Assembly (NCBI GenBank): GCA_003022565.1
Contig: PXTN01000110.1
Span: forward strand, 1-39,403
Source of the DNA: Bacteroidetes bacterium QS_3_64_15
GTDB lineage: Bacteria > Bacteroidota > Rhodothermia > Rhodothermales > Salinibacteraceae
DNA: 39,403 bases
Reading direction: 5' to 3'
The notes under the pieces are model-generated. The model saw only the letters and a program-made list of their open reading frames with translations, was not told where the DNA came from and made no database searches. The stretch's first letter is position 1, and each line of letters begins with the position of its first letter. The position numbers and the translations under genes were made by a program. This document shows, one piece after another, positions 1-8,714 of the stretch.

Positions 1-1
1 C

Positions 2-1618
2 GTGGCGCAGAATCTCTCCGAGAAGGTGGAGGACGACGAGCGGCGCGAGGCGTTTCAGGTGCCGGACATCCTGCGGCGGCTCGTAGACGAAGGGCGGCTC
101 GGGGAGAAAACGAAGGCCGGCTTTTACAAGAAGGAGGACGGCGAGATCAAGTCGCTCGACCCGGAGACCTTCGAGTACACGAGCGCCGAGGAGGAAGACC
201 TCGACCTCGACTCGATTCAGAAGTCCCGAAAGCCTTCGGGATTGAGCGCGCGCCTCAACGCGCTATACCAGGGCCCCGGGCGGGCGGGGCGATTCTTCCG
301 CGAGACGACGCTGGAGCTGCTCGCGTACAGCGCCAACCGGATCGGAGAGATCACGGACAATCCGGCCGACGTGGACCGGGCCCTTCGCTGGGGCTTTGGA
401 TGGGAAAAGGGGCCGTTCCAGACGTGGGACGCGCTCGGGATGGAGACCGTCCGCAACGGCCTGGCAGAGCATGACCTGGAGGTGCCCGCGTGGGTCGACG
501 ACATGGACGGGGCGGGCGCGACGTTCTACCGCACGAGAGGAGGAACGCGTACGGTGTACCTGCCAAGCGAGGGCGGGTACGCCCCGGACCCGCGCCCCGA
601 CGACGAGCTCGACCTGGCTGCCGTGAAGCAGGAGGAGTCGAACGAGCTCTGGACGAACGACGAGGCGGCCCTGCTCGACCTCGGCGACGGCGTGGCGCTC
701 TACGAGTTTCGGTCGAAGGCCAATACGCTGGGGCGAGACGTGATGATGGGGCTCCGCGAGTGCATCGAGCGGGTAGAGAAGGACGTCAACCTGCGGGGCC
801 TCGTGGTGGGCAACCAGGGCACAAATTTCTCGGTGGGGGCGAATCTCGGTGAGATGGCTATGGCGGCCTCGCAGGGAGCGTTCGACGTGATCGACCAGTA
901 CATCTCGGAGTTTCAGGACACGATCCAGCGCGTGCGGTACGCGGAGAAGCCGGTCGTGGTGGCCACGCATCAGCGCGTGCTCGGCGGCGGGTGCGAGATG
1001 GCAATGGCCTGCCCGCACCCGGTGGCCGCGGCGGAGACCTACATCGGCCTCGTGGAACTGGGCGTGGGGCTCATCCCGGCGGGCACCGGCACCATGCGGT
1101 TTGCGGCGAAGGCGGCCCGCGAGGCCCCGAACGACAACCACAATGCGATTCAGGATCACCTACGCCCGTACTTCGAGACGGTCGCGATGGCGGAGGTGGC
1201 GGAGAGCGCCGCGCAGGGGATCGAGATGGGCTTCCTGCCGGACAACACGCGGCACGTGATGCACGAGGACCGTCGCCTCCACGTGGCGACGCAGGAGGTG
1301 CTCCGCCTTAGCGAGGAGGTCTACGCACCCCCGCCGGTGATGAACGAGATCACGGTGCTCGGGGAGAAGACGCTATCGACCTTCAAGGTAGCGCTCATGC
1401 AGTACCGGGAGGGCAACTATATCACCGAGTACGACGAATTCCTTGCCACCAAGCTTGCGACGGTGATGTGCGGCGGCACGCTCAGCAGTCCGCAGGAGGT
1501 CCACGAAGACTACCTGTTGGAGCTGGAGCGCGAGACGTTCCTCAGTCTGCTGGGCGAGGAGAAGACGCAGGCCCGCGTCCAGCACATGCTGGAGCACAAC
1601 GAACCCCTTCGGAACTGA
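2..1618 (+). CDS. 3-hydroxyacyl-CoA dehydrogenase / enoyl-CoA hydratase fusion (FadN-like), 5' partial
   Basis: This is the C-terminal 538 residues of a beta-oxidation enzyme; the window starts inside the gene. Residues about 25-190 resemble the helical 3-hydroxyacyl-CoA dehydrogenase C-terminal domains (KTKAGFYKK near residue 37, then a second copy with DNPADVDRALRWGFGWEKGPF). Residues about 215-420 are a crotonase fold, with the oxyanion-hole region FSVGANLGEM and the RVLGGGCEMAMACP segment that usually carries the catalytic surface. The order dehydrogenase first and crotonase last is that of Bacillus FadN, the reverse of FadB. The NAD-binding Rossmann domain, roughly 250 residues in this family, should lie upstream of the window. 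The GTG at position 2 is unlikely to be the real start. Expected role: hydration and oxidation of enoyl-CoA in fatty-acid degradation. No thiolase gene follows, although fadA often does. Confidence 0.9.
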   Translation: MAQNLSEKVEDDERREAFQVPDILRRLVDEGRLGEKTKAGFYKKEDGEIKSLDPETFEYTSAEEEDLDLDSIQKSRKPSGLSARLNALYQGPGRAGRFFRETTLELLAYSANRIGEITDNPADVDRALRWGFGWEKGPFQTWDALGMETVRNGLAEHDLEVPAWVDDMDGAGATFYRTRGGTRTVYLPSEGGYAPDPRPDDELDLAAVKQEESNELWTNDEAALLDLGDGVALYEFRSKANTLGRDVMMGLRECIERVEKDVNLRGLVVGNQGTNFSVGANLGEMAMAASQGAFDVIDQYISEFQDTIQRVRYAEKPVVVATHQRVLGGGCEMAMACPHPVAAAETYIGLVELGVGLIPAGTGTMRFAAKAAREAPNDNHNAIQDHLRPYFETVAMAEVAESAAQGIEMGFLPDNTRHVMHEDRRLHVATQEVLRLSEEVYAPPPVMNEITVLGEKTLSTFKVALMQYREGNYITEYDEFLATKLATVMCGGTLSSPQEVHEDYLLELERETFLSLLGEEKTQARVQHMLEHNEPLRN

Positions 1619-1792
1619 ACGTCGCAACGTGAACCTGTTTGGTGGATGGATATCGAGCCGGGACGCAGCGGCCCGCGTTGCTACGTGAAGGGGATCCCCC
1701 GTAGCGAGACCGCAGAATCTCCGCTGCCCTGCCCCCCAGGGGAGACGTATCCCGACGGCCGTCGTGGATGCCTCAGCCGGGGGGGGAGTGAG

Positions 1793-2821
1793 TCAAACAG
1801 TGCCCGGAGCGCCGTCCGGAGATCCCGCGAGTGACTCCTGTTCTTTCCACCGCTGGATTCGGACTTGATCCTTGATCACGTCGAGCGACTGGAGCACCAT
1901 CGACCGGGCGAGTCGGTTAAGGCGCCGGTCGTACTCGGGACTCATCAGGGCGTCTGCCGAGACCGACGTCACCTGTGCAATGGCCTGATCATTTTCGAAC
2001 GAGCACACGTCGGTCACCATCTGGTCGACCACGTTGAAGACGATGTCGCTAATGGCGTTTTCGAGGAGGGTGGCCACGGGGCGCCCGATGCCAGGGAGCG
2101 ACGCGATGGTACTGATTTCCCGGTTTCGGTCGACGGCATCCTCAATCACGCCGTTGAGATACTCTTGAAAGTCCGCCTGTTGGTCCTCGTAGGCGACCGC
2201 GGTGGCCTCCTGCAGCCGGTGAGTAACGGCCTCGATGAGGGCCTCTCGCTGCGGCGCAATCACCTCCTCGCCGATGCGTTGGGTGACCTGCTGGCTCGAC
2301 CGGACCTCGTCCTGCACGCCTTCGATGATGCGCACCGTCACCCGGTCGCTAATTTCTTCGAGCACGATGTCGCGGTACTTCTCAAACGTCTTGTAGAGGT
2401 ACGTCTCGCGGAGGTCGATGAGCCCGGTGCGCTGCAGCTTCGGAATCATGGCGATGAGGCGAAGCAGGCGCAGCGAGCGGAGCGACCCGACGGGAATGCA
2501 GCCAAGCACGTCGTACCAGTGCACGAACGGATAAAAGAACCATCGGTGGTAGCGCTGCCGGTAGATGGCCAGGCCCCAGCGCACGAGAATTTCCACCGCG
2601 AAGACGGTGACGAACGCGAGGTCGTACACAATGAAGTGCTGGTGGATCGTCTGGTCGTACCAGGTGTATAACGCGGGGGCGTGGGCTTGCATCTGCGCCT
2701 GGACGAAGGGGCTGGCGAAGCCCCAGTCGATGATGATGAGGGCGAGGTTGACGATGATGAGCACCATCATCACCACGTCGACGATTAGGCCCAGCGTTTC
2801 GCGTGTCGATCGGTCGGCCAT
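1793..2821 (-). CDS. Voltage-sensor-like (ion transport S1-S4) membrane protein without an obvious pore
   Basis: 342 residues from the ATG at 2821, chosen because the further upstream reading frame has no hydrophobic or family-like sequence. Hydrophobic segments lie at about 10-31, 64-84 and 95-112, followed by an S4-like helix, SLRSLRLLRLIAMIPKL, with Arg115, Arg118 and Arg121 at three-residue spacing and Lys128. The countercharges expected of a voltage sensor are present: Glu77 in the second segment and Asp104 in the third (HWYDVLGCIP). After residue 130 the protein is a long charged helical region with no S5-P-S6 pore pair and no selectivity-filter motif. It may therefore be a sensor domain coupled to a cytoplasmic output domain, or a divergent channel-related protein. 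It is divergent from the nurA gene across 287 nt. The fold assignment is good; the function is unknown. Confidence 0.75.
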   Translation of the reverse strand: MADRSTRETLGLIVDVVMMVLIIVNLALIIIDWGFASPFVQAQMQAHAPALYTWYDQTIHQHFIVYDLAFVTVFAVEILVRWGLAIYRQRYHRWFFYPFVHWYDVLGCIPVGSLRSLRLLRLIAMIPKLQRTGLIDLRETYLYKTFEKYRDIVLEEISDRVTVRIIEGVQDEVRSSQQVTQRIGEEVIAPQREALIEAVTHRLQEATAVAYEDQQADFQEYLNGVIEDAVDRNREISTIASLPGIGRPVATLLENAISDIVFNVVDQMVTDVCSFENDQAIAQVTSVSADALMSPEYDRRLNRLARSMVLQSLDVIKDQVRIQRWKEQESLAGSPDGAPGTV

Positions 2822-3108
2822 GGCAGGCGAGTGGGGTTGGGTCGAACGAGCAAGATTGGGGAGGCGCGTCCGCTCAGGGGAGGTGCAGTGCCCTCCTTGA
2901 CCCGGTGTTCTCACGAGAGGCGCAGCGAGGCACAAGAGGCGGTTCACAATGCCATGTGTGCATCGCAAGCGATGCCACGCACCGTCGAGAAGGAAAAATG
3001 AGCAGATGGGGCCGCCTCTGACGCCGCAGTAGCGTCCCGTGAGAGATCCGGGTTGGCGCGGAACGAACGTGCTCGAACCGCACTCGCGCGCAATCCTTTT
3101 GGTCCGTC

Positions 3109-4287
3109 ATGCTTGACCTTCGCCAGCTGCGTGACCAGCTGACCGATTTTGAGGAGCACCAATCTGAGGAGCACGATCGTCGCGGTGCGCAGCGCGATCG
3201 GGCCCGAATGCTACTGGAGGGGTGCCACGCGCACTGGCAGGCGGTGCAGGACGCCGTCGCCGCCGCACAGCCGCGCCGCCTCGTCGCCCAGATGCGCGAG
3301 CCACCCGCCGCGACCCACGTGGCGCCCGAGCGCCCGTCGCCCATCACGGTGGCGGCCACGGACGGCTCCCAGATCTACCCGGACCGCCACGTGGAGCCGC
3401 CGTTCTTCCTGCTGAACGTGAGCCAAGTCGCGTTCCAATACGGCACGACTGAGGAGGCGCTTCTCAGCGCAACGCCCTCGCTTCACTTCCGCGAACCGCT
3501 CGCTGCCCGCTTCGACGCGCCGCTCGACACGATTCCGACCGAGCTAGTGTCGGCCCTGCGCGACGAACTGGAGCTAAGTCAGCTGCTCGACGCCGCCACC
3601 ACGGCCCGGGTCCCGGATCGGCCCCTCGTCGCCCTCGCGGACGGCACGCTCATTCGGTGGATGATTCGGGGGATGGACAATGAGACCCTCGAAGACGAGC
3701 TGATCGGTCGCTACACCGAGCATCTCGAAGGCTTCCGGGAGGAGGGGCTGGCCCTGGCGTCGTACGTGAGTCTGCCGGCGAGCACCGAGATCGTGAACCT
3801 GCTCCGGTTCGTGGGCGGCGATCTCGACGCGGTGCCGCCCTCAATATCGACCGATGTCCCCGACACACCGCGCCTCGACGGGCTGCTCGACCGTCACGTG
3901 CTGGACACCGCTCTTGCTCCGGGCGAGCGCTCGGCGGTCTTCGGGTCCGCCTCGCACATTCAGGGCGAGTACCCGACAGGGACCGACATCGCGTTTTTCT
4001 ACCTGAAGGGGCCGGGGCCCGGCGGGGGAGAGCTCGGGCGCGTTGAGGTGCCGCGCTGGGTGGCCGACGATCCGGGCCTCCTTGACCGGGTGCACGCCAC
4101 GGTGCTCCGGGAGTGCCGGAAAGGGAAGGGCTATCCGCTGGCGCTGTCGGAAGCGCACGAGCGGGCCGTGGTGCGGGCGTCGGAGCGGGAGGCCTTCTTC
4201 CGGCTCATGGAGCGGCGTCTTCGCGACGCCGGCCTCACGCCCACGGGGTCGCGGAAACGGCGGACGAAGCAGCGTCCACGAGTCTGA
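3109..4287 (+). CDS. nurA: NurA-family DNA repair nuclease
   Basis: 392 residues. NurA is the 5'-3' nuclease that works with the HerA hexameric ATPase in DNA end resection. The N-terminal 60 residues are a charged coiled coil, as is usual. The first acidic motif is TVAATDGSQIYPDRH (Asp85). The second is LVALADGTLIRWM (Asp178). The C-terminal block GYPLALSEAHERAVV (His350) matches the conserved tail in which the family's metal-site histidine lies. Length fits the family (about 330-400). No HerA ATPase is encoded in the window, but a HAS-barrel protein, the domain that forms the N-terminus of HerA, lies 3.6 kb downstream on the same strand. The start is the ATG that precedes the coiled coil. 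Confidence 0.85.
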   Translation: MLDLRQLRDQLTDFEEHQSEEHDRRGAQRDRARMLLEGCHAHWQAVQDAVAAAQPRRLVAQMREPPAATHVAPERPSPITVAATDGSQIYPDRHVEPPFFLLNVSQVAFQYGTTEEALLSATPSLHFREPLAARFDAPLDTIPTELVSALRDELELSQLLDAATTARVPDRPLVALADGTLIRWMIRGMDNETLEDELIGRYTEHLEGFREEGLALASYVSLPASTEIVNLLRFVGGDLDAVPPSISTDVPDTPRLDGLLDRHVLDTALAPGERSAVFGSASHIQGEYPTGTDIAFFYLKGPGPGGGELGRVEVPRWVADDPGLLDRVHATVLRECRKGKGYPLALSEAHERAVVRASEREAFFRLMERRLRDAGLTPTGSRKRRTKQRPRV

Positions 4288-4809
4288 GTGTTTGCGTTTG
4301 GGCGTCTGTACGTGTGGGAGTAAAGGCGCGCTCACCTCCTCTTCGTCGAAGCCCGAATCCTTCCGTAAGAAGGATATTGCCCCCCTGCGCTGGAGCGTGC
4401 TCCTCGCGGCCTCTTGACGCGGAGACGGCCCGCCTCGCTTCGGAGGGGACGCCGAGGGTCCTATTCTACAGCGGCGTGAGACGCCCCCGCAGCGAATCGC
4501 TGCGCTGTGTACCTGTCGCCGGACGGCTGCAATCGCGCCGGATCTTCACGATCTCCCCCAATGCGCCAAAGCCGTCGTGCGGGTGGAGAGTGTGGACAGC
4601 CGCGTCCGGTCCGCTTGTTTGACACATGGTGTGCCCAAGCGGTTGACATATTCCGCGGATCTGATCCGTTTGACATGTGCACAGCTGGTTTCGCGCAAGC
4701 CATTGGATCCTAGGCAATTACAGGGTTCGGTCTGTGCATATTCCGAACACTTTGATATAGTTACAGGTTATGTCCCTTGTTGCCAAAAGCTGAAAACACA
4801 TCCATCTCT
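4288..4809 (+). other. Intergenic stretch upstream of the TlpA-like gene
   Basis: 522 nt with no convincing gene; the short open frames here lack family motifs. The second half becomes more AT-rich and contains three TTGACA hexamers (described separately) and a small palindrome, CGGATCTGATCCG. The last 70 nt include TTTGATATAGTTACAG, a plausible promoter core for the gene starting at 4810, though I see no clear Bacteroidota TTTG/TAnnTTTG pair. Confidence 0.5.
4619..4675 (+). promoter_or_regulatory. Three TTGACA hexamers in an upstream region
   Basis: TTGACA occurs at 4619-4624, 4643-4648 and 4670-4675, spaced 24 and 27 nt. The first and third sit in similar wider contexts (GTTTGACACATG and GTTTGACATGTG). 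None has a good -10 box 16-18 nt downstream, so a regulator-binding array is as likely as promoters. Inference from repetition only. Confidence 0.3.
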
Positions 4810-6552
4810 ATGAGTCGTTTTAACCAATTTCTGCTTGCTACTTTCCTCGGATTGTTTGCCGTTGCGGGATCCGCTGAGGCGCAGATTCGCATTCATGGCT
4901 CTTTGCTTGGTGCCAATGGCGAGTCAATGCCCAAAGCCCACGTCGTGGTGCAGGACGGCCCCGTCGACACGACCATCGTAGCCGCCGCGGACGAACGCGG
5001 TCGTTTCTCGTTGCGTCTGCCCGAATCGGGCGGATATGGCATGTATTTGACGGGCGCGCATCATAAAACGCTCGAAACGCCATTGATCGTTACTGGGACT
5101 GAGCCAGTCGAACTACGCGTCCGCCTGGGTACTCACAACTATGAAAAGGCACCTGACAGCGTTTGGGTGACCACAGCCTCCAACGATTACGAGAAGCAGG
5201 GGGCCACGCTGATGCAGAAGGAGAGGGAAGCATTCTCGGCCACTCTCCCCCTCGACGCTGACTCGGTCACCTATCAGATCATTGGTATTCGGAAGAGCCT
5301 TTCTCCAAGGTCCACGTACACGCTCAGCGGGATGGAGGCAGATCGGTATGCGTTTAACGAAAGCGGACCGTTTCGGGACGCCAGGAGTGACTACGTCTCT
5401 GTTCTGGAAGGCTCAGAGGGATCGACAGTCGAGGTGAGAGTTCGTCCCGGCGAGTTGCCTTCTTCTGGCCAGAAGCCAGCTGTCCAGTCTAACAATCAGA
5501 CCGTCGAGGGAATTATAAGCGTCTATCGGAAGACGGAAGCGATGGAAAAGCGCATTGGAAAGAAGAATCGGACGTACCGCCCTCTATTCAAGAATGCCTC
5601 GACCGACGCTGAGCGCAAAGCGCTTCGCGACTCCGTACAGCAAATTATGAGGCAGTTTACAGATTCGCTTACAGCACCGATTCGACAGCGAATTGAACGA
5701 GAGGACAACCCCGTTCTTCGGCAGTGGCTGTTACTGCGCTACTTCGACGAACTGAATCCCCCAGACGGAGACTCCCTCCTCGCGCGCCGGGCCCTGCAGG
5801 AAGTTCCTCCAACCTCTCCCTTCTGGTCGTACGAGGCCTGGAGTCAGGTCGGTGCCTCCAACCTCATTGCCAAACTGGCTTGGAAGGCGAATGCCCCGGA
5901 GCTGGCCAACTCTTACATTGAGACCGTCATTCAGGAGCATCCCGATCCAGACGTGCGCCGTCACTTTCTCGACCGGGCGATTAAGATGGCTGCCAATGCA
6001 GGCGACGAGAAACGAAAAATGCGCTACTACGGCCAGATGATGAACGAATTTTCTGATTCCTGGCACGCGAATCAGATTGAGCGAAAGTATGCCCCCGACA
6101 AAGACATACGAGCAGGAAAGCCCATTCCCGGCTACTCGCTCAGATCGATGGGCGATTCGAGCATCACCTATACCGACGAGAGCATGAAGGGGAGCGTCTA
6201 TCTGATCAATACGTGGGCGACCTGGTGCGGCCCCTGCATTGCAAAGATGGACGAGCTACACGAGGCGTACGAGAAATACAAGGATGAAGGATTCGACATT
6301 CTAAGTATTTCGCTGGACGAGAAGCGGGCCGACGTGAAGCAATTTCGGGAGAAGCGCTGGCCGATGCCATGGAAACACCACTTCGCCGGATTTTCCGGCG
6401 AGGGACGAGCAACGATTTCAGAGACGTTCGAAGTAGTGGGCATTCCACATCCGATTCTTGTAGGTGAAAACGGACAAATTATCGCGGCAGAGGATTCACT
6501 ACGTGGAGAGAAGCTGAGTCAAACGCTCGAACGTGTTTTTGAAGAGAACTGA
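4810..6552 (+). CDS. Secreted TlpA/ResA-like thiol-disulfide oxidoreductase
   Basis: 580 residues from the ATG at 4810, chosen because it places a signal peptide at the N-terminus (MSRFNQFLLATFLGLFAVAG, then AEAQ). Residues about 24-110 look like a beta-sandwich of the carboxypeptidase-regulatory type (VVVQDGPVDTTIVAAADERG). A long, mostly helical middle region follows (about 200-440). The C-terminal 135 residues are a thioredoxin fold of the TlpA/AhpC type, with the redox motif WCGPC at residues 472-476 and the cis-Pro region VVGIPHPILV. It probably acts in the periplasm or on the surface as a reductant or isomerase. Base composition is lower in GC than in the genes on either side, suggesting acquisition. 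Large TlpA proteins with N-terminal extensions are common in Bacteroidota. Confidence 0.88.
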   Translation: MSRFNQFLLATFLGLFAVAGSAEAQIRIHGSLLGANGESMPKAHVVVQDGPVDTTIVAAADERGRFSLRLPESGGYGMYLTGAHHKTLETPLIVTGTEPVELRVRLGTHNYEKAPDSVWVTTASNDYEKQGATLMQKEREAFSATLPLDADSVTYQIIGIRKSLSPRSTYTLSGMEADRYAFNESGPFRDARSDYVSVLEGSEGSTVEVRVRPGELPSSGQKPAVQSNNQTVEGIISVYRKTEAMEKRIGKKNRTYRPLFKNASTDAERKALRDSVQQIMRQFTDSLTAPIRQRIEREDNPVLRQWLLLRYFDELNPPDGDSLLARRALQEVPPTSPFWSYEAWSQVGASNLIAKLAWKANAPELANSYIETVIQEHPDPDVRRHFLDRAIKMAANAGDEKRKMRYYGQMMNEFSDSWHANQIERKYAPDKDIRAGKPIPGYSLRSMGDSSITYTDESMKGSVYLINTWATWCGPCIAKMDELHEAYEKYKDEGFDILSISLDEKRADVKQFREKRWPMPWKHHFAGFSGEGRATISETFEVVGIPHPILVGENGQIIAAEDSLRGEKLSQTLERVFEEN

Positions 6553-6593
6553 TCGGGACATAACACGTCCACTGCACCTGAACCCGGGCTGCT

Positions 6594-6609
6594 GCCGCTT
6601 TCGAGCGGC
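6594..6609 (+). terminator. Small hairpin after the TlpA-like gene
   Basis: GCCGCT-TTCG-AGCGGC: a 6-bp stem closed by a TTCG tetraloop, 42 nt after the stop codon. No T tract follows, so termination is uncertain. Confidence 0.3.
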
Positions 6610-6818
6610 TTCAGTGAGCGGTTCGTCTACGTTGACCGAGAGTGACGACACGAGCGAATGGATACTTTGAAGTACGTTGCAGTTTGGACGGTAATAGTTG
6701 TAACTGACCGTATCTCTGCCCGGGTCAGGTGAGTTTTCTCGTTATGTGAGGCATGCAACTGCGTGCCGGCCCGTCGGTGTCTCGAAGTGCGGTTCACTTA
6801 AACGCTCCTCGCTTTACC

Positions 6819-7136
6819 ATGTCTACGAAGACGCTTGACCAGCGTATTGAGTCCAACTCGGATGTTCTGAAGGGGAAGCCCTGCATTGCAGGACGACGCA
6901 TTGCCGTTGAGCACATTGTCGTCTGGCACGAGCGTCTCGGCATAAGTGCTGACGAGATTGCAGGCGAATACGACCTTGAATTAGCCGATGTCTACGCGGC
7001 TTTGGCCTATTACTTTTCTCATCGGACGGAGATTGACCAGTCGATTCGGGAAGGAAAGGAGACGGTCCGACAGCTTCGAGACCAGAAGCCATCGCTGTTG
7101 GAAGAGAAGCTGGGACGTAGCTCTGCGTCGAGATGA
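6819..7136 (+). CDS. DUF433 antitoxin-like protein
   Basis: 105 residues from the ATG at 6819; the open frame extends further upstream but without family sequence. It carries the DUF433 signature GKPCIAGRRIAVEHIVVWHE followed by SADEIAGEYDLELADVYAAL and YYFSHRTEIDQ, a small winged-helix-like fold that covers nearly the whole protein. Its stop overlaps the start of the next gene (ATGA), so the two are translationally coupled. DUF433 proteins are regularly paired with DUF5615 proteins and are regarded as likely toxin-antitoxin pairs; this one would be the antitoxin and probable autorepressor. The function is inferred from this pairing. Confidence 0.85.
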   Translation: MSTKTLDQRIESNSDVLKGKPCIAGRRIAVEHIVVWHERLGISADEIAGEYDLELADVYAALAYYFSHRTEIDQSIREGKETVRQLRDQKPSLLEEKLGRSSASR

Positions 7137-7465
7137 GCACACCGATCCGCTACTTTACGGACGAGCACGTCGCAACGGCCATTGCCAAAGGACTGCGGAA
7201 GCGCGGCATTGATGTCCTCACCGTTTCGGAGGCCGATTTGCTCGGGACCGATGACGAGGACCTTTTGGAATTCGTTCGCGAGGAAGAGCGAGTGATCGAG
7301 ACGCAGGACCGAGACTTCTTGCAGCTCGCGGATCAAGTGGCCAATCATCCCGGATTGGTATACGCTCCGCAAGAGCGCTCGATCGGCGAGATGGTGCGGA
7401 TGCTCGATTTGTTGTTTCAGGTCGGCGACATGGAGGAAATGAAAGGACGAGTCGAGTACATTTGA
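7133..7465 (+). CDS. DUF5615 PIN-like toxin protein
   Basis: 110 residues, starting inside the stop of the DUF433 gene (ATGA at 7133-7136). The N-terminus IRYFTDEHVATAIAKGLRKRGIDVLTV contains the DUF5615 Asp (TDEH), and RVIETQDRDFLQLAD carries the second acidic pair of this PIN-like nuclease fold. It is expected to be an RNase-type toxin held in check by the DUF433 partner. Length is normal for the family. No sign of truncation. Toxin activity is inferred from family context, not visible directly. Confidence 0.85.
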   Translation: MSTPIRYFTDEHVATAIAKGLRKRGIDVLTVSEADLLGTDDEDLLEFVREEERVIETQDRDFLQLADQVANHPGLVYAPQERSIGEMVRMLDLLFQVGDMEEMKGRVEYI

Positions 7466-7901
7466 TCTTGGGAGCAGCCCGACACAACCCTCATTGCAGC
7501 CGACGACGGGCTGATGCCGTCCGCGAGCGTTGAAGTCTCCTGTGCCCTCTTCCGTCCGCTGGAGCGAAGAAGTCGAGCCCTGTCCGGACGCAACGTATCT
7601 GAAGCTCACGGGCAAGCCCCCAGAGGAGGTTGTCCCGTCTTTCCCGACAGTGGTCGGGATGGAGCGCCGTGCCGGAGGAACAAGCGTGTGCTGCCGAACC
7701 GGGAGTTCCGAGAGTACCGCTGATGATACATGCGGATCCTCTCGGGATCTCGGAGAACTGTTCTCGTACCGGGCCCGAGGGAGAATGGCAGGGTGGCGGT
7801 CCCTCGACACGCCCACACGCACACCTGCGGCGTGCAACCCTGGCCCCGGAATCGCATACGTCGAATGACGCGTCTTTTTCCGATGGATTGTGAACGGCAC
7901 G
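7466..7901 (+). other. Intergenic stretch between the toxin-antitoxin pair and the HAS-barrel gene
   Basis: 436 nt. Several overlapping open frames exist in both directions; one on the plus strand (7530-7868) contains YLKLTGKPPEEVVPSFPTVV, which looks protein-like, but the rest is Ser/Arg-rich and recognisable as nothing. It may be a decayed gene. A small hairpin, TCCCGAC-AGTG-GTCGGGA, lies at 7642-7659. Confidence 0.4.
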
Positions 7902-8498
7902 ATGGCAGATGATGCCCTCGGTGAAGTGATTGAGGCCTCCACCCGGCAGTTCGTGGCGGAGGTGTACGAGGAGGCCGACGTGCCGGACTTTGGGGCCTGG
8001 GTGTGCGTAGAGCCCGACGGCGCGCCTACCCTGTTCGGCCTCATAAGTCACGTGGAGACGGGGAGCTACGACACGAACCGGCAGGCCGTGGCGCTGGGCC
8101 TCTCCCCCGAAGAGCGCGCCCAGGAAATGCCGATGGTGGACGAGCTGCTCCGCACCACCGTCCGCGCCCAGATGCTGGCGTGCCGCGGGACGGACGGTGA
8201 GATCCGGCAGACGCTCCCCCCGCAGCCGCCCGACATCCACGACTTCGTGGCTCCCTGCGCCGACGAGCAGGTGCGGGCGCTCGGGGCGCCCTACGATTTT
8301 CTGCGCACCCTCGTGGAGCATCCCGACCCGGACGTACCGATCGACGACCTTCTCGTGGCGGTACTCCGCCGCATCCACGCGGCCCACGGGGGCGAGCGGG
8401 GCGGGCGCAAGCCGCTCGTGCAGGCCGGCCGCGCCCTCAGCCGACTGCTTGACGACGACCACGAGCGCCTGCAGTCCATCCTTCGACGCGTGCTGTAA
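7902..8498 (+). CDS. Stand-alone HAS-barrel domain protein (HerA-associated type)
   Basis: 198 residues from the ATG at 7902; a GTG 12 nt earlier is an alternative. The N-terminal 100 residues match the HAS-barrel that caps HerA ATPases: LGEVIEASTRQFVAEVYEEA, then FGAWVCVEPDGAPTLFGLIS, then a PMVDELLRTTVRAQMLACR strand region. The block TLPPQPPDIHDFVAPC and the helical tail (FLRTLVEHP, then DDLLVAVLRRIHAAHGG) recall free-standing HAS-barrel proteins as I remember them from other bacteria. No Walker motifs are present, so it is not HerA itself. With nurA upstream on the same strand it may be a DNA-end-processing accessory or clamp subunit. The domain call is from pattern recall and should be confirmed by profile search. 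Confidence 0.68.
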   Translation: MADDALGEVIEASTRQFVAEVYEEADVPDFGAWVCVEPDGAPTLFGLISHVETGSYDTNRQAVALGLSPEERAQEMPMVDELLRTTVRAQMLACRGTDGEIRQTLPPQPPDIHDFVAPCADEQVRALGAPYDFLRTLVEHPDPDVPIDDLLVAVLRRIHAAHGGERGGRKPLVQAGRALSRLLDDDHERLQSILRRVL

Positions 8499-8714
8499 CA
8501 CAATGGCGTTGCGAGGTCGTCTAGACTTTGGCTCTGGCGAGTTCGGTCCCCACCTCACGTTTGTCACGTCTGATCCGTATCAGGAGGCGCATCCGGCGAT
8601 CGCGAGTGCTCGGCCGTGCACAATGATCGTCGGCAGACGGTATGAGACAGAGGACGCGGGGCGAGCGACTTCGGCTTCAATAGGACCCGAGATAGGAACC
8701 GACTGTGGACCGAC

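Noticed and set aside
263-1159. 298-codon minus-strand open frame inside the FadN-like gene
   Set aside because: Arg/His-rich shadow; the plus-strand frame has clear crotonase motifs.
1865-2671. 268-codon plus-strand frame opposite the voltage-sensor-like gene
   Set aside because: No motif; the minus-strand frame has membrane helices and an S4 pattern.
7530-7868. 112-codon frame after the toxin gene, with a protein-like stretch in the middle
   Set aside because: Only about 25 residues look natural; the rest is low quality and matches nothing I recognise. At most a decayed gene.
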